Below, one piece after another: positions 1 through 6,294 of a stretch of DNA of 8,955 nt. The position numbers and the translations under genes were made by a program. The stretch is from NCBI GenBank assembly GCA_046593925.1, contig JBKJQN010000054.1, positions 1-8,955 of the forward strand, given 5' to 3'. The notes under the pieces were generated by a model. That model saw only the letters and a program-made list of their open reading frames with translations. It searched no databases and was not told where the DNA came from. Each line of letters opens with the position of its first letter. The stretch's first letter is position 1. Source of the DNA: JAYVYM01 sp046593925 (GTDB lineage: Bacteria; Actinomycetota; Actinomycetes; Mycobacteriales; SCTD01).

Positions 1-838
1 GCTGAATCTCCAGCGCGCTGGCTTCACGGCCGTTGGCCAGCTTGACCTTGCGGCTGCCGGTGATGTCGTGGCTGACCTCTCGGATAGCACGGATCGGGTT
101 CTCCAGCGTGAGGTCGCGCATGACGACGCCGGCCTCGATCATGCGCAGCACAAGGTCGGCGGTGCCAATCTTCAGCAGCGTCGTGACCTCGTTCATGTTG
201 CTGTCGCCGACGATGACGTGCAGCCGTCGGAACCGCTCGGCGTCGGCGTGCGGCTCGTCGCGGGTGTTGATGATCGGCCGGCTGCGCGTCGTCGCCGATG
301 ACACGCCCTCCCAGATGTGCTCGGCGCGCTGGCTGACGCAGAACACCGCGCCACGTGGCGTCTGCAGCACCTTGCCGGCGCCGCAGATGATCTGCCGCGT
401 CACGAGGAACGGGATCAGGACGTCGGCCAGGCGGGTGAACTCACCGTGCCGGCCGACCAGGTAGTTCTCGTGGCAGCCGTAGGAGTTGCCGGCGCTGTCG
501 GTGTTGTTCTTGAACAGGTAGATGTCGCCGGCGATGCCCTCCTCGCGCAGGCGACGCTCGGCGTCCATCAGCAGCCCCTCGAGGATGCGCTCGCCGGCCT
601 TGTCGTGGGTGACCAGCTCCGCGATGTCGTCGCACTCCGGGGTGGCGTACTCGGGGTGGCTGCCGACGTCGAGGTAGAGCCGGGCGCCGTTCTTGAGGAA
701 CACGTTCGAGCTACGACCCCAGGACACCACCCGGCGGAACAGGTAGCGGGCCACCTCGTCAGGGGACAGCCGCCGCTGGCCCTTGAACGTGCACGTCACC
801 CCGTACTCGTTCTCCAGCCCGAAGATGCGACGCTCCAT
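1..838 (-). CDS. pafA: Pup--protein ligase PafA, N-terminal 279 codons (3' end outside window)
   Basis: PafA attaches the small protein Pup to substrate lysines, marking proteins for the actinobacterial proteasome; it is an ATP-dependent cytosolic enzyme of the glutamine-synthetase-like fold. The translation starts MERRIFGLENEYGVTCTF and includes LSPDEVARYLFRR, SWGRSSNVFLKNGARLYLD, SHPEYATPECD, FKNNTDSAGNSYGCHENY, SQRAEHIWEGVSSATT and RPIINTRDEPHADAERFRR, all PafA signatures. Glu9 and Asp57 match the metal-binding glutamate and catalytic-base aspartate known in mycobacterial PafA. The start MERRI- and TCTF separate it from the paralogue Dop. The last codon visible is Gln279 of a family of about 450-500 residues, so roughly the C-terminal third is missing. 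The ATG at 836-838 has only a weak GGCGG ribosome-site candidate. PafA often follows prcBA; here mobile DNA lies upstream. Frame undisturbed. Confidence 0.96.
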   Translation of the reverse strand, partial: MERRIFGLENEYGVTCTFKGQRRLSPDEVARYLFRRVVSWGRSSNVFLKNGARLYLDVGSHPEYATPECDDIAELVTHDKAGERILEGLLMDAERRLREEGIAGDIYLFKNNTDSAGNSYGCHENYLVGRHGEFTRLADVLIPFLVTRQIICGAGKVLQTPRGAVFCVSQRAEHIWEGVSSATTRSRPIINTRDEPHADAERFRRLHVIVGDSNMNEVTTLLKIGTADLVLRMIEAGVVMRDLTLENPIRAIREVSHDITGSRKVKLANGREASALEIQ

Positions 839-1064
839 CAGCGGACCGCCGCCAACACCAGCGGACGCCGTAACTGCAGGTCAGACGGCACGACTTCCAA
901 TTCGAGGTCCGTGGACGTTCGCCGAAGATCGGCCCATCTGTGGCTGAGCCTGCCACATCTCCACCACAGATCGGCCGCGAGAAAGTGATAACTCATGCCC
1001 GGCCCTGGGACGGCCAGCCCGAGCCGCGCGCGGCCCGGCCTGCCAGCGGCTCGGCTTCGCCGAC
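839..1064. other. Non-coding junction between pafA and the integrative-element remnant
   Basis: No convincing gene is seen. The minus strand is open and its frame ends in a TGA overlapping the pafA ATG (TGATG), which could be the tail of a lost upstream gene. Its sequence is unrecognised and the same open frame runs antisense to the recombinase, so it is not called. Any pafA promoter should lie here. A weak candidate reads TTGGAA then, 18 bases on, CAGTTA on the minus strand, which is not strong enough to annotate. No tRNA gene is visible as an integration target. Confidence 0.4.
927..976. repeat. Stem-loop with flanking direct 8-mer repeat
   Basis: ATCTGTGG (936-943) is the exact complement of CCACAGAT (964-971), giving an 8-bp stem with a 20-base loop. 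The 8-mer GATCGGCC occurs at 927-934 and again at 969-976, bracketing and partly overlapping the stem. It lies about 90-140 bp upstream of pafA. It could be an operator, part of a recombination site beside the integrase, or chance; the sequence alone does not decide. Confidence 0.45.
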
Positions 1065-1128
1065 GTGAAGGACGGTCGTCAGGACCGGGCGCCCCCGCAC
1101 CTCCCCCGCCCGGCCGAGCCGCGCCGGG

Positions 1129-2778
1129 GTGCCGGTCGAAAGCCGACTGCTCGGCGACGGCAACGAGCGGTTCTACGCCCGGTACACCGACCCGCGCGGC
1201 CGGCGGCGCGTCGTCAAGCCTGCCGGCGGCAACAGCACCTGGCCGGACTGGGGCGAGGCCTTCACCGCCGCCTGCGCCTGCCAGACCGAGTCGCAGCGGC
1301 TGAGCTACCGCAGCCCCGACGGCGAACGTCTGCTGTTTCGCGACCTCGTGCGTCACCACTACCTGCCCTCGCTTCGTGACGCCTCGCCCAACACCCCTAA
1401 GAACGCAGCCTCGCACCTTGGCAACGGTAGCGGGGTGCCGACCCGCGACAGCCCGTAGGGCGAGCGGGCTGCGCGCAGCCAGCTGCTGTTCGCGTTCGGC
1501 CACCTGCCGATCGGCAGGATCGGCCCGAACGAGGTCCAGCGGTGGATCAGCCAGCTGGGCGCCGACGGCTACGGCCACTCGACCGTGCGCGCGAAGCGAT
1601 CGCTGCTGCGGTCCATCCTGCGGGTCGCGGTCGACCAGGGCTGGCTGGTCCAGAACGTCGTCGACGCAACGCGGCTGCCGCGAGACGTGGAACGCCCCGA
1701 TCAGGACCGCGTCGTCACGCCGGAGGAGTGGGCGCAGATCCGGCTGCAGCTCTGCGGCGCGGGCACCGTGCTGCTGTGCGACCTTGCGCTCGACTGCGGC
1801 CTGCGCGAGGAGGAGGTCGTCGTGCTGCGCCCGATGGACGTGCTCGACGGTGACAGCCGCAACGCCAGCCACGTCTGGATACGGCAGGCCATCACCTGGC
1901 CCGGCCGCGCTTACAGCGGCGTCGACGAGCCGTGGCTGGTCGGACCGACCAAGGGCAAACGGTTCCGCAAAGTCGCCGTGTCGGCGGCCGTGTTCGACCG
2001 GCTGCGCCTGTACATCGAGGCGCACCAACACCAACCGCGGTCCCTGATCTTCGACTACCCCGTACTGCGGGCCGAGCACGCGCAGGCTCGCCAGGACCGG
2101 CCGTCCCCGGCCCGCTTCCCGACCGGCCGCTACGTCAGCCCAGGCAACGGCCGCTCCGGGGCGCACGGCAAGGCCCACACCTACGCCCTTGGCTGCCGTT
2201 GCCCCTACTGCCGCAACGCCAACACCGAGGCGCGGTTCTGGGTTCGCCGCGCGCACGGCGCCCAACCAGCAGCGCCGTGGCTGGACCCGACCTACCTGGT
2301 TGATCGTGGTGACGCGGTTGACCCCGTGAAATACCACTGGTTCAGCCGGTACGTGTTCGGCACCGCGGTGCGCCGCGCCGAGATCGGCTGGACGCCGACG
2401 TTTCACGACCTGCGGCACGGGATGGTCTCGTGGTCCTACGACGCCGGCGCCTCCCCCGCCGTCGTGCAACGCGACGCCGGCCACGCCAACGTCCAGACGA
2501 CCCAGGGCTACATGCACGTCGTTGACAAGGTCGTCGGAGGCGAACGGCTCGCCGCCATGAAGGTGATGTACGACCGGGTCGACGCCGCGTCGGCACCTCC
2601 GGTGGCCACCACGCCGTCGCTGTCCCCGACCGCGCTGGAGCAGCTGTCTGCCGTGGTGCTCGCCAACACCAGCCTCTCCGCCGCGCAGAAGGCAGTGTGT
2701 GTGGTGGACCGGTGCGGTCAGCGCCCGCGGTCACGGGCGCTTCTGGCTAGGTGCGAGCGACGGCCGCGAGCCCCGTGA
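1129..2778 (+). pseudogene. Tyrosine recombinase/integrase with in-frame amber codon and an inserted Cys/His motif
   Basis: Phage-type integrases cut and rejoin DNA at attachment sites through a tyrosine nucleophile. One frame spans 1129-2778, interrupted only by TAG at 1456-1458 (codon 110). The sequence before it (FRDLVRHHYLPSLRDASPN) and after it (GERAARSQLLFAFGHLPIG, EVQRWISQLGADGYGHSTV) reads as one core-binding domain. Catalytic residues, counted from 1129 with the amber as codon 110, are Arg226 (CGLREEEV), His426 and Arg429 (HDLRH), His452 (GHANVQ) and Tyr461 (TTQGYMHV). Arg226 to His426 is 200 residues, against about 100-115 in XerD, lambda Int or Cre; the extra stretch includes a His346/Cys356/Cys358/Cys361 motif. 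The N-terminus probably once began upstream in another frame (GFADVKDGRQDR, near 1050-1120), implying a further frameshift. The product C-terminal to about 2690 looks unlike family sequence. Downstream translation could restart at GTG 1585, lacking part of the arm-binding/core region. Confidence 0.82.
2164..2232 (+). other. Putative zinc-knuckle motif inserted in the recombinase catalytic domain
   Basis: The segment encodes HG-x4-Y-x3-C-x-C-x2-C-x2-ANTEA. The same arrangement recurs in the protein encoded from 3595, with one extra residue before the first Cys. The last 15 bases (2218-2232, GCCAACACCGAGGCG) are identical to 3670-3684. The Cys/His spacing suggests metal binding, which is inference. 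Confidence 0.55.
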
Positions 2779-3199
2779 TCGCGCACCGGTTCGCCTGGGT
2801 GCTGAAGTTCGGCGTCGAGGACCTGCAGACCGTGCCGGTGCTGGGCACCGTTGCGACAGCCCGCTGTGCCAGCGGACCGGCACCGCGCCGGACGGATCGG
2901 TGCACGCCCAAAGGTCCAGCCCGCGCAAGAACGCCCGGGAGTGGGCTTCGCGACGACACGCCTACGGCAGCCCGCTGCGCGACAGCCGCGGGTCCCGGGG
3001 GCAGTCCCGCACCATCAGGGACCTGCTGCGCAGCGGCGCCACCGGAGCCGACCTTGCCGCGGCGCTCGGCGCCGGGCTGCTGCTCGATGCGGCGCAGTTG
3101 CCGCTGTGGCAGGACGAGTCGCAGCCTGTTGGCGGACCTACCTTCCTCACCGGCGGGGACGAGCTGATCGAGGTGGGCCTCGTCGGCGCCGCGAGGTGA
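2699..3199 (+). CDS. Hypothetical reading frame, possibly a broken gene
   Basis: Not recognised. The frame ending TGA 3197-3199 reads protein-like from about 2850: a Cys pair (CDSPLC), a basic stretch (HAQRSSPRKNAREWASRRH), then an Ala/Leu-rich helix (GADLAAALGAGLLLDAAQLP) and an acidic tail. The upstream part overlaps the recombinase end and is unconvincing. A different frame beginning at GTG 2751 (IAHRFAWVLKFGVEDLQTVP) also looks coding, so the ancestral gene may have started there and lost frame near 2850, as its neighbours have. GTG 2900 is another in-frame start. It lies 28 bp before the next gene with its own ribosome site, consistent with one transcription unit. No function is proposed. 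Confidence 0.3.
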   Translation: MWWTGAVSARGHGRFWLGASDGREPRDRAPVRLGAEVRRRGPADRAGAGHRCDSPLCQRTGTAPDGSVHAQRSSPRKNAREWASRRHAYGSPLRDSRGSRGQSRTIRDLLRSGATGADLAAALGAGLLLDAAQLPLWQDESQPVGGPTFLTGGDELIEVGLVGAAR

Positions 3200-3213
3200 G
3201 GTCCGGCGGGCTC

Positions 3214-3220
3214 GAGGGGG
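3214..3220 (+). promoter_or_regulatory. Ribosome binding site for the 3228 gene
   Basis: GAGGGGG lies 7 bases before GTG 3228. It is the best Shine-Dalgarno match in the remnant element and is the main reason for choosing that GTG. Confidence 0.55.
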
Positions 3221-3227
3221 ACACCAG

Positions 3228-3588
3228 GTGCTGCTGACCGGCGCCGCCGCCGTCGCCAGCCTCTTGCTCGGGCCGGGGCCGGGGCTGGAGGTGGTCGCGG
3301 CCCGCCTGGCCGCTGGTCCCTCAGGTCCGCGACGGAGCGCACCAACGCCCCATCTGGTCGAGGCGGGCACGTCCCCGCAACCGCGTCGACCGCCGGGCTG
3401 GCACGCGGTCCGACACCGGTCCACTCCCCCGGCGTCGCGCTGGCCATCGCGGCCGGGACGTCTGTCCTGACGGGACTGCTGTTCGCCGCCGCCGCGCAAC
3501 GCCTCGGGGCCGACCCGGTCTGCCCGCGTTCCCGTACCTCGCCGCGGTCGGCGGGCGGCCAGGCCGGGGCGGCGCGGCGCGGGACTGA
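3228..3588 (+). pseudogene. Small membrane-protein remnant with two apparent frameshifts
   Basis: From GTG 3228 the product begins with a hydrophobic segment (TGAAAVASLLL, GLEVVAARLA). Near 3300-3315 sensible sequence moves to another frame (SLRSATERTNAPSG, then the transmembrane-like VALAIAAGTSVLTGLLFAAA). Near 3515 it moves again to LPAFPYLAAVGGRPGRGGAA and ends at TGA 3586-3588, six bases before the GTG of the next gene. Each change fits a single lost base. The reconstructed protein is about 120 residues with two hydrophobic segments. Small membrane proteins of this kind (for example Spd-type spread proteins) occur in actinomycete integrative elements, but no specific family can be claimed. 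The continuous frame from 3228 alone stops at 3470. Confidence 0.38.
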
Positions 3589-3594
3589 CTGCAT

Positions 3595-4509
3595 GTGCGG
3601 GTCCGGCACCAACATGGGACCAGGGCGGCGTACGTGCAGGACCGTTGCGGGTGCGGGCCGTGTACGGCGGCCAACACCGAGGCGGAGCGCCGTCGGAGCA
3701 CGGCGATCGCGTACGGCACCTGGCGCGGCCTGGTGGACGCCACGGAGGTGCGGGCTCACGTGCAGTCGCTGCGCGAGCAGGGCCTGAGCCTGAAGCGGAT
3801 CGCGCAGCTGTCCGGGGTCGGGCAGGGCACCGTGAACGCGCTCGTCTACGGCGAGCCGGCCCGGGAGCCGGCCGCCGCTGGCGCAGGTCCGCCCGGACAC
3901 CCAGCGGCGGCTGCTTGCGGTGCGCTTCCAGGCGGCCGCGGTGCCGGCTGGGCGCCGGGTCGACGCGACCGGCACGCGCCGCCGGCTGCAGGCGCTCGCG
4001 ACCCTCGGGTGGTCGGTCACGTCACTGGTGACCAGGAGCGAGCTGGCGCTGCGCACGCTGCGACGCGCCCTGACCTCGACGACAGTCACCGCCGAGACCG
4101 CCAGGGAAGTCGGCCGGCTCTACGGGCAGCTGCGGGCAGAACCGGCGCCGCACCGCACCCCCCCGGCGAACAGGCAATCGCTGCCCGGACCAAGGCAACT
4201 GCTCAACGGGCCGGCTGGCGCGGTCCGCTGGCGTGGGATGACATCGACGACGACCCCGACGACCCGGACGAGCTCGACGAAGCCGTGGCGCTCGAGCAGC
4301 TGGGCAGTCCGGCGGCTCGGGTCGACGTCGTCGCGGTCGAGCGCGCGATGCGCGGCGAGCGCCTGCCGCTGACGGCGCTGGAGCGCCGCGACGCCGTCGC
4401 GCGCCTGACCAGCCGAGGCCTGTCGGCCCGGTGCATCGCCGAGCTGCTGCACACCACGGTCCGGACCGTGACCCGGCTGCGCGGCAGCGCTCGCGACGCG
4501 GCCGCCTAA
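3595..4509 (+). pseudogene. Multi-helix-turn-helix protein of mobile-element type, with two compensating frameshifts
   Basis: GTG 3595 opens HQHGTRAAYVQDRCGCGPC followed by ANTEA, a Cys/His motif at residues 7-30 also found inside the recombinase. Residues ~52-86 form a helix-turn-helix (LREQGLSLKRIAQLSGVGQG). After GEPARE (about 3870) sensible sequence moves to the +1 frame: LAQVRPDTQRRLLAVRFQAA, GTRRRLQALATLGWSV and TLRRALTSTTVTAETAREVG, a second helix-turn-helix-like region. At a run of seven C (4158-4164) it returns to the first frame: TKATAQRAGWRGPLAWDDID, an Asp-rich linker, and a C-terminal helix-turn-helix (LSARCIAELLHTTVRTVTRL). The frame stays open for 304 codons either way, but about 93 central codons would be read wrongly. 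GTG 3595 follows an in-frame TGA at 3586. Proteins with HGT...C.C..C plus GW..PLAWDDID segments are, to my knowledge, typical of actinobacterial phages and integrative elements; function unknown, probably DNA binding. Confidence 0.62.
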
Positions 4510-4528
4510 CAGGCACGCGCGACGGTTC

Positions 4529-4550
4529 CCACCCCTCTCTGGCGGGGTGG
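4529..4550. terminator. Terminator-like hairpin between convergent genes
   Basis: CCACCCC (4529-4535) pairs exactly with GGGGTGG (4544-4550) around an 8-base loop, 20 bp after the stop of the 3595 gene and 40 bp from the stop of the opposite-strand 4590 gene. There is no T-tract, which is common for terminators in GC-rich actinobacteria. It could serve both strands. Confidence 0.5.
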
Positions 4551-4589
4551 AGTCGGTTGCGGGCTCCGACGGGGCTCGTGGAGGCACGG

Positions 4590-5102
4590 TCAGGCCGTGG
4601 GGGCGGCTACGGCCGGGGTCCGGTGCGAGCAGGCGCCGGGCGGCTGGCGGTCGGTCGGGGCCGCCGGTGCTGCGCCGCCTGGTGCTGGTGGCGGCGCGGA
4701 CGTGACTACAGCGTCGCAGGTCAACGTGAGCCAGAAGTGCAGTGCCCGGCCGGGGTTGGCGTCCGGCAGCTGGCCGTCTCGTGCGGCCAGCGCGAGGGCG
4801 GCCTGGACGTCGACGCCGGCGGCGTCGACGCGATCCAGGACGGCGGCCAGCGTGGGGTAGTGCGGGTCGGTAGCCAGTGGCGGGTCGATGGCGCTGCAGG
4901 CCTCGCGCCAGCGCTGCTGCGCCGACCAGAGCTGCAGCTGCGCGGGGTCGAGCGCAATCGCGTCGGGTGCCACCGCTCGACGCGCCGCGCACCTCAACGT
5001 CCTCCAGGCCATCGCGACAGCCTGATCACCGTCCAGCACACTGCCGCCGGCGGAATACCTCAGCCGCTCTCGCGGGCCGCTAGCGCCAGTCCAGCGTTCC
5101 AC
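4590..5102 (-). pseudogene. Fragment resembling the C-terminus of a MobF/TrwC-type relaxase
   Basis: The frame reads LDPAQLQLWSAQQRWREACS, then DPHYPTLAAVLDRVDAAGVD, LPDANPGRALHFWL and a Pro/Ala-rich tail ending at 4590. The pattern of a short helix pair, PxLAxxLDRxxAAGxD, a leucine-rich stretch, then LPDxxPxxxLxxxL, resembles the extreme C-terminus of large actinobacterial relaxases as I remember them. None of the catalytic relaxase or helicase motifs is present, and the start (GTG 5102, or ATG 5012) is arbitrary. It overlaps the upstream gene by 43 bases, which also suggests the frame is only the tail of something longer. Alternatively it is a small hypothetical protein. If it is a relaxase tail, it links the remnant at 1044-4509 to a conjugative element. 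Confidence 0.35.
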
Positions 5103-5704
5103 CCCGGTGCCCGGCCACCAGGGGGCGGTGTGATGACCGCCATGTCATGGCCGCTGCGGGCGAGCAGCCACGCCACGAGCGAGTTCGAGTTCCACATCTC
5201 GCCGGTTCCGAGCTCGTCGCGGCCCCACGTTGCCGCGGGAACCAGCGGAACACACTCCAACAAGACCCGGGCCTGCGAGAAGTCGCAACTGACCCGCTCC
5301 GGTTCGCCGGTGGCCTCGACGACATCGCCGATTTGGCCGTCACGCCAGCGCCGGACCTCGTACCGGAACAGCCTGGACACCCCAAGCCAACGGGCGCCGA
5401 CCGCCCCCACGCGCACGACTCCCCGGTCCGTGGTCCCGTTGCCCCAGACCGGTGTCATCTCGATCACGAACCGGCCGGAGCCAAGCCTGACCTCCAAGGC
5501 CGAGTGGTAAAGATCCCTGACCCCGCGGTGCTGGTGGCGAGCCACCAGCACCTCGAAGACGCGGCCGTTCAACCGAACCGAACGCCCACCGGCGCCAAGG
5601 GGCAGCCAGACAAGGTAGACGCTCCCGCTGGGCAGAGCTGCAAGCTCGTCGCGACGGCCGGCGGTTGACCCCAGGTCACCAAGGTCCTGCGTCGTCGGGG
5701 GCAC
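5060..5704 (-). CDS. Conserved hypothetical protein, 214 aa, possibly a permuted papain-like fold
   Basis: Continuous frame from GTG 5704 to TGA 5060. It has no signal peptide or membrane segment, so is probably cytosolic. Notable segments are GSVYLVWLPLG (27-37), LYHSALEV with His67, RFVIEMTPVWG with Glu82, FRYEVRRWRDG (113-123), VPLVPAATWGRDEL, and GEMWNSNSLVAWLLARSG (168-185), followed by PPPGGRAPGW. A histidine in a strand early in the chain, then a polar residue at the start of a helix late in the chain, is the order of circularly permuted NlpC/P60-LRAT-type folds. Here the expected helix-start Cys would be Ser/Asn, so catalysis is doubtful. That fold assignment is inference. A GAGG lies only two bases before the GTG, too close to be a normal ribosome site, so a leaderless start is possible. 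It is transcribed divergently from the CoA-binding gene across 85 bp. Confidence 0.75.
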   Translation of the reverse strand: MPPTTQDLGDLGSTAGRRDELAALPSGSVYLVWLPLGAGGRSVRLNGRVFEVLVARHQHRGVRDLYHSALEVRLGSGRFVIEMTPVWGNGTTDRGVVRVGAVGARWLGVSRLFRYEVRRWRDGQIGDVVEATGEPERVSCDFSQARVLLECVPLVPAATWGRDELGTGEMWNSNSLVAWLLARSGHDMAVITPPPGGRAPGWNAGLALAARESG

Positions 5705-5718
5705 GACCTCAGTCTGAG

Positions 5719-5754
5719 TTGGGACGGGCCTGTCTACCAGGGACCTACGGCCCT
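5719..5754. promoter_or_regulatory. Candidate DosR/OsdR-type operator in the divergent intergenic region
   Basis: AGGGACCTACGGCCCT at 5739-5754 is a near-palindrome (12 of 16 positions symmetric) and fits the GGGAC-N5-CCC skeleton of DosR boxes (GGGACTWWAGTCCC) and of related stress operators in other actinobacteria. A second partial site, TTGGGAC, lies at 5719-5725, one to two helix turns away; DosR sites often occur in pairs. The palindrome is about 35 bp from both divergent starts (5704 and 5790). No clear -10 element is visible. Confidence 0.42.
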
Positions 5755-5789
5755 ACTGCAGCACCCGGACTGCGGACAGGCTCGGACCC

Positions 5790-6263
5790 ATGAAGACCAG
5801 AGCAGCAGCCGAGCAGTTCCTGAGCCAGCGACGCATCGCAGTGACAGGAGTGTCACGCACCCCGAAAGACCACGGGGCGAACGTGGTCTACCGGCGACTG
5901 CGCAACCGCGGGTACGAGGTGTTCGCGGTCAACCCCCATGCGGACACTGTCGAGGGTGACGGCTGCTACCCGGACCTGCGCGCCATCCCGGGCGGCGTCG
6001 GCGCAGTCGTTATCGGAACGCGACCGGAACACGCGCTCGAGACAGTCAAGGAGTGCATCGACCTCAACATCGACAAGGCCTGGATGCACCGCGGGCCCGG
6101 AGCTGGGAGCGTCTCCGCGGACGCGACTGACCTCGGGCGTCAGCACGGGATGCAGGTCATCGACGGCGGCTGCCCCTGCATGTACGCACCAATATCAGAC
6201 CTAGGACACCGCGTAATGCGCAGCGCCCTCACCCTGACCGGCGGTGTCCCGCGCACCGTCTGA
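5790..6263 (+). CDS. CoA-binding domain protein (YccU-like)
   Basis: A 157-residue single-domain protein of the CoA_binding_2 family, a Rossmann fold that in relatives binds coenzyme A. The glycine-rich loop is RRIAVTGVSRTPKDHGANVV (residues 14-33), with the second strand GYEVFAVNPHADTVEG, then VVIGTRPEHALETVKECID, KAWMHRGPGAGS and the family C-terminal GMQVIDGGCPCMYAP with a conserved Cys. The length is usual for the family, and the physiological role of these proteins is not settled. ATG 5790 is preceded by GGACAGG as a moderate ribosome site. The DUF4389 gene begins 31 bp downstream, suggesting an operon. The DosR-like palindrome upstream suggests control by oxygen or dormancy signals, since CoA-binding proteins sit in such regulons in other actinobacteria; that link is inference. 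Confidence 0.88.
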   Translation: MKTRAAAEQFLSQRRIAVTGVSRTPKDHGANVVYRRLRNRGYEVFAVNPHADTVEGDGCYPDLRAIPGGVGAVVIGTRPEHALETVKECIDLNIDKAWMHRGPGAGSVSADATDLGRQHGMQVIDGGCPCMYAPISDLGHRVMRSALTLTGGVPRTV

Positions 6264-6283
6264 CTCGGCCGGCACGGACAACC

Positions 6284-6288
6284 AGGAG
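6284..6288 (+). promoter_or_regulatory. Ribosome binding site deciding the DUF4389 start
   Basis: AGGAG followed by a 6-base spacer precedes ATG 6295. This favours 6295 over an in-frame GTG at 6244, which lies inside the preceding gene. Confidence 0.75.
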
Positions 6289-6294
6289 CACAGG

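Larger units (their letters stand above)
1044..4509 (+). mobile_element. Degenerate integrative element or prophage-like remnant
   Basis: This block contains, all on the plus strand, a tyrosine recombinase, an unrecognised frame, a small membrane-protein remnant and a helix-turn-helix protein of a type seen in actinobacterial integrative elements and phages. Almost every gene carries a nonsense codon or apparent frameshifts, unlike pafA on one side and the genes at 5790-7017 on the other. No attachment-site direct repeat could be identified by eye, so the ends are approximate. The left limit is set where recombinase-like sequence may begin and the right limit at the last gene. The relaxase-like fragment at 4590-5102 may belong to the same element. 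Confidence 0.5.

Noticed and set aside
838..2517. Long minus-strand open frame (559 codons) whose stop overlaps the pafA ATG as TGATG
   Set aside because: It is antisense to the recombinase, has low-complexity Arg/Ala/Val composition and no recognisable domain. Only the last ~50 codons could be a lost upstream gene, and they match nothing I recognise.
4120..4992. Minus-strand 290-codon open frame
   Set aside because: Arg/Pro-rich shadow spanning two better-supported genes on both strands and the terminator-like hairpin.
4431..5510. Plus-strand 359-codon open frame
   Set aside because: Runs antisense through the 4590 and 5060 genes, with shadow-like composition and no motif.
6244..6294. GTG 6244 as the DUF4389 start
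   Set aside because: It lies inside the CoA-binding gene without a ribosome site; ATG 6295 has a well-spaced AGGAG and starts the conserved part.
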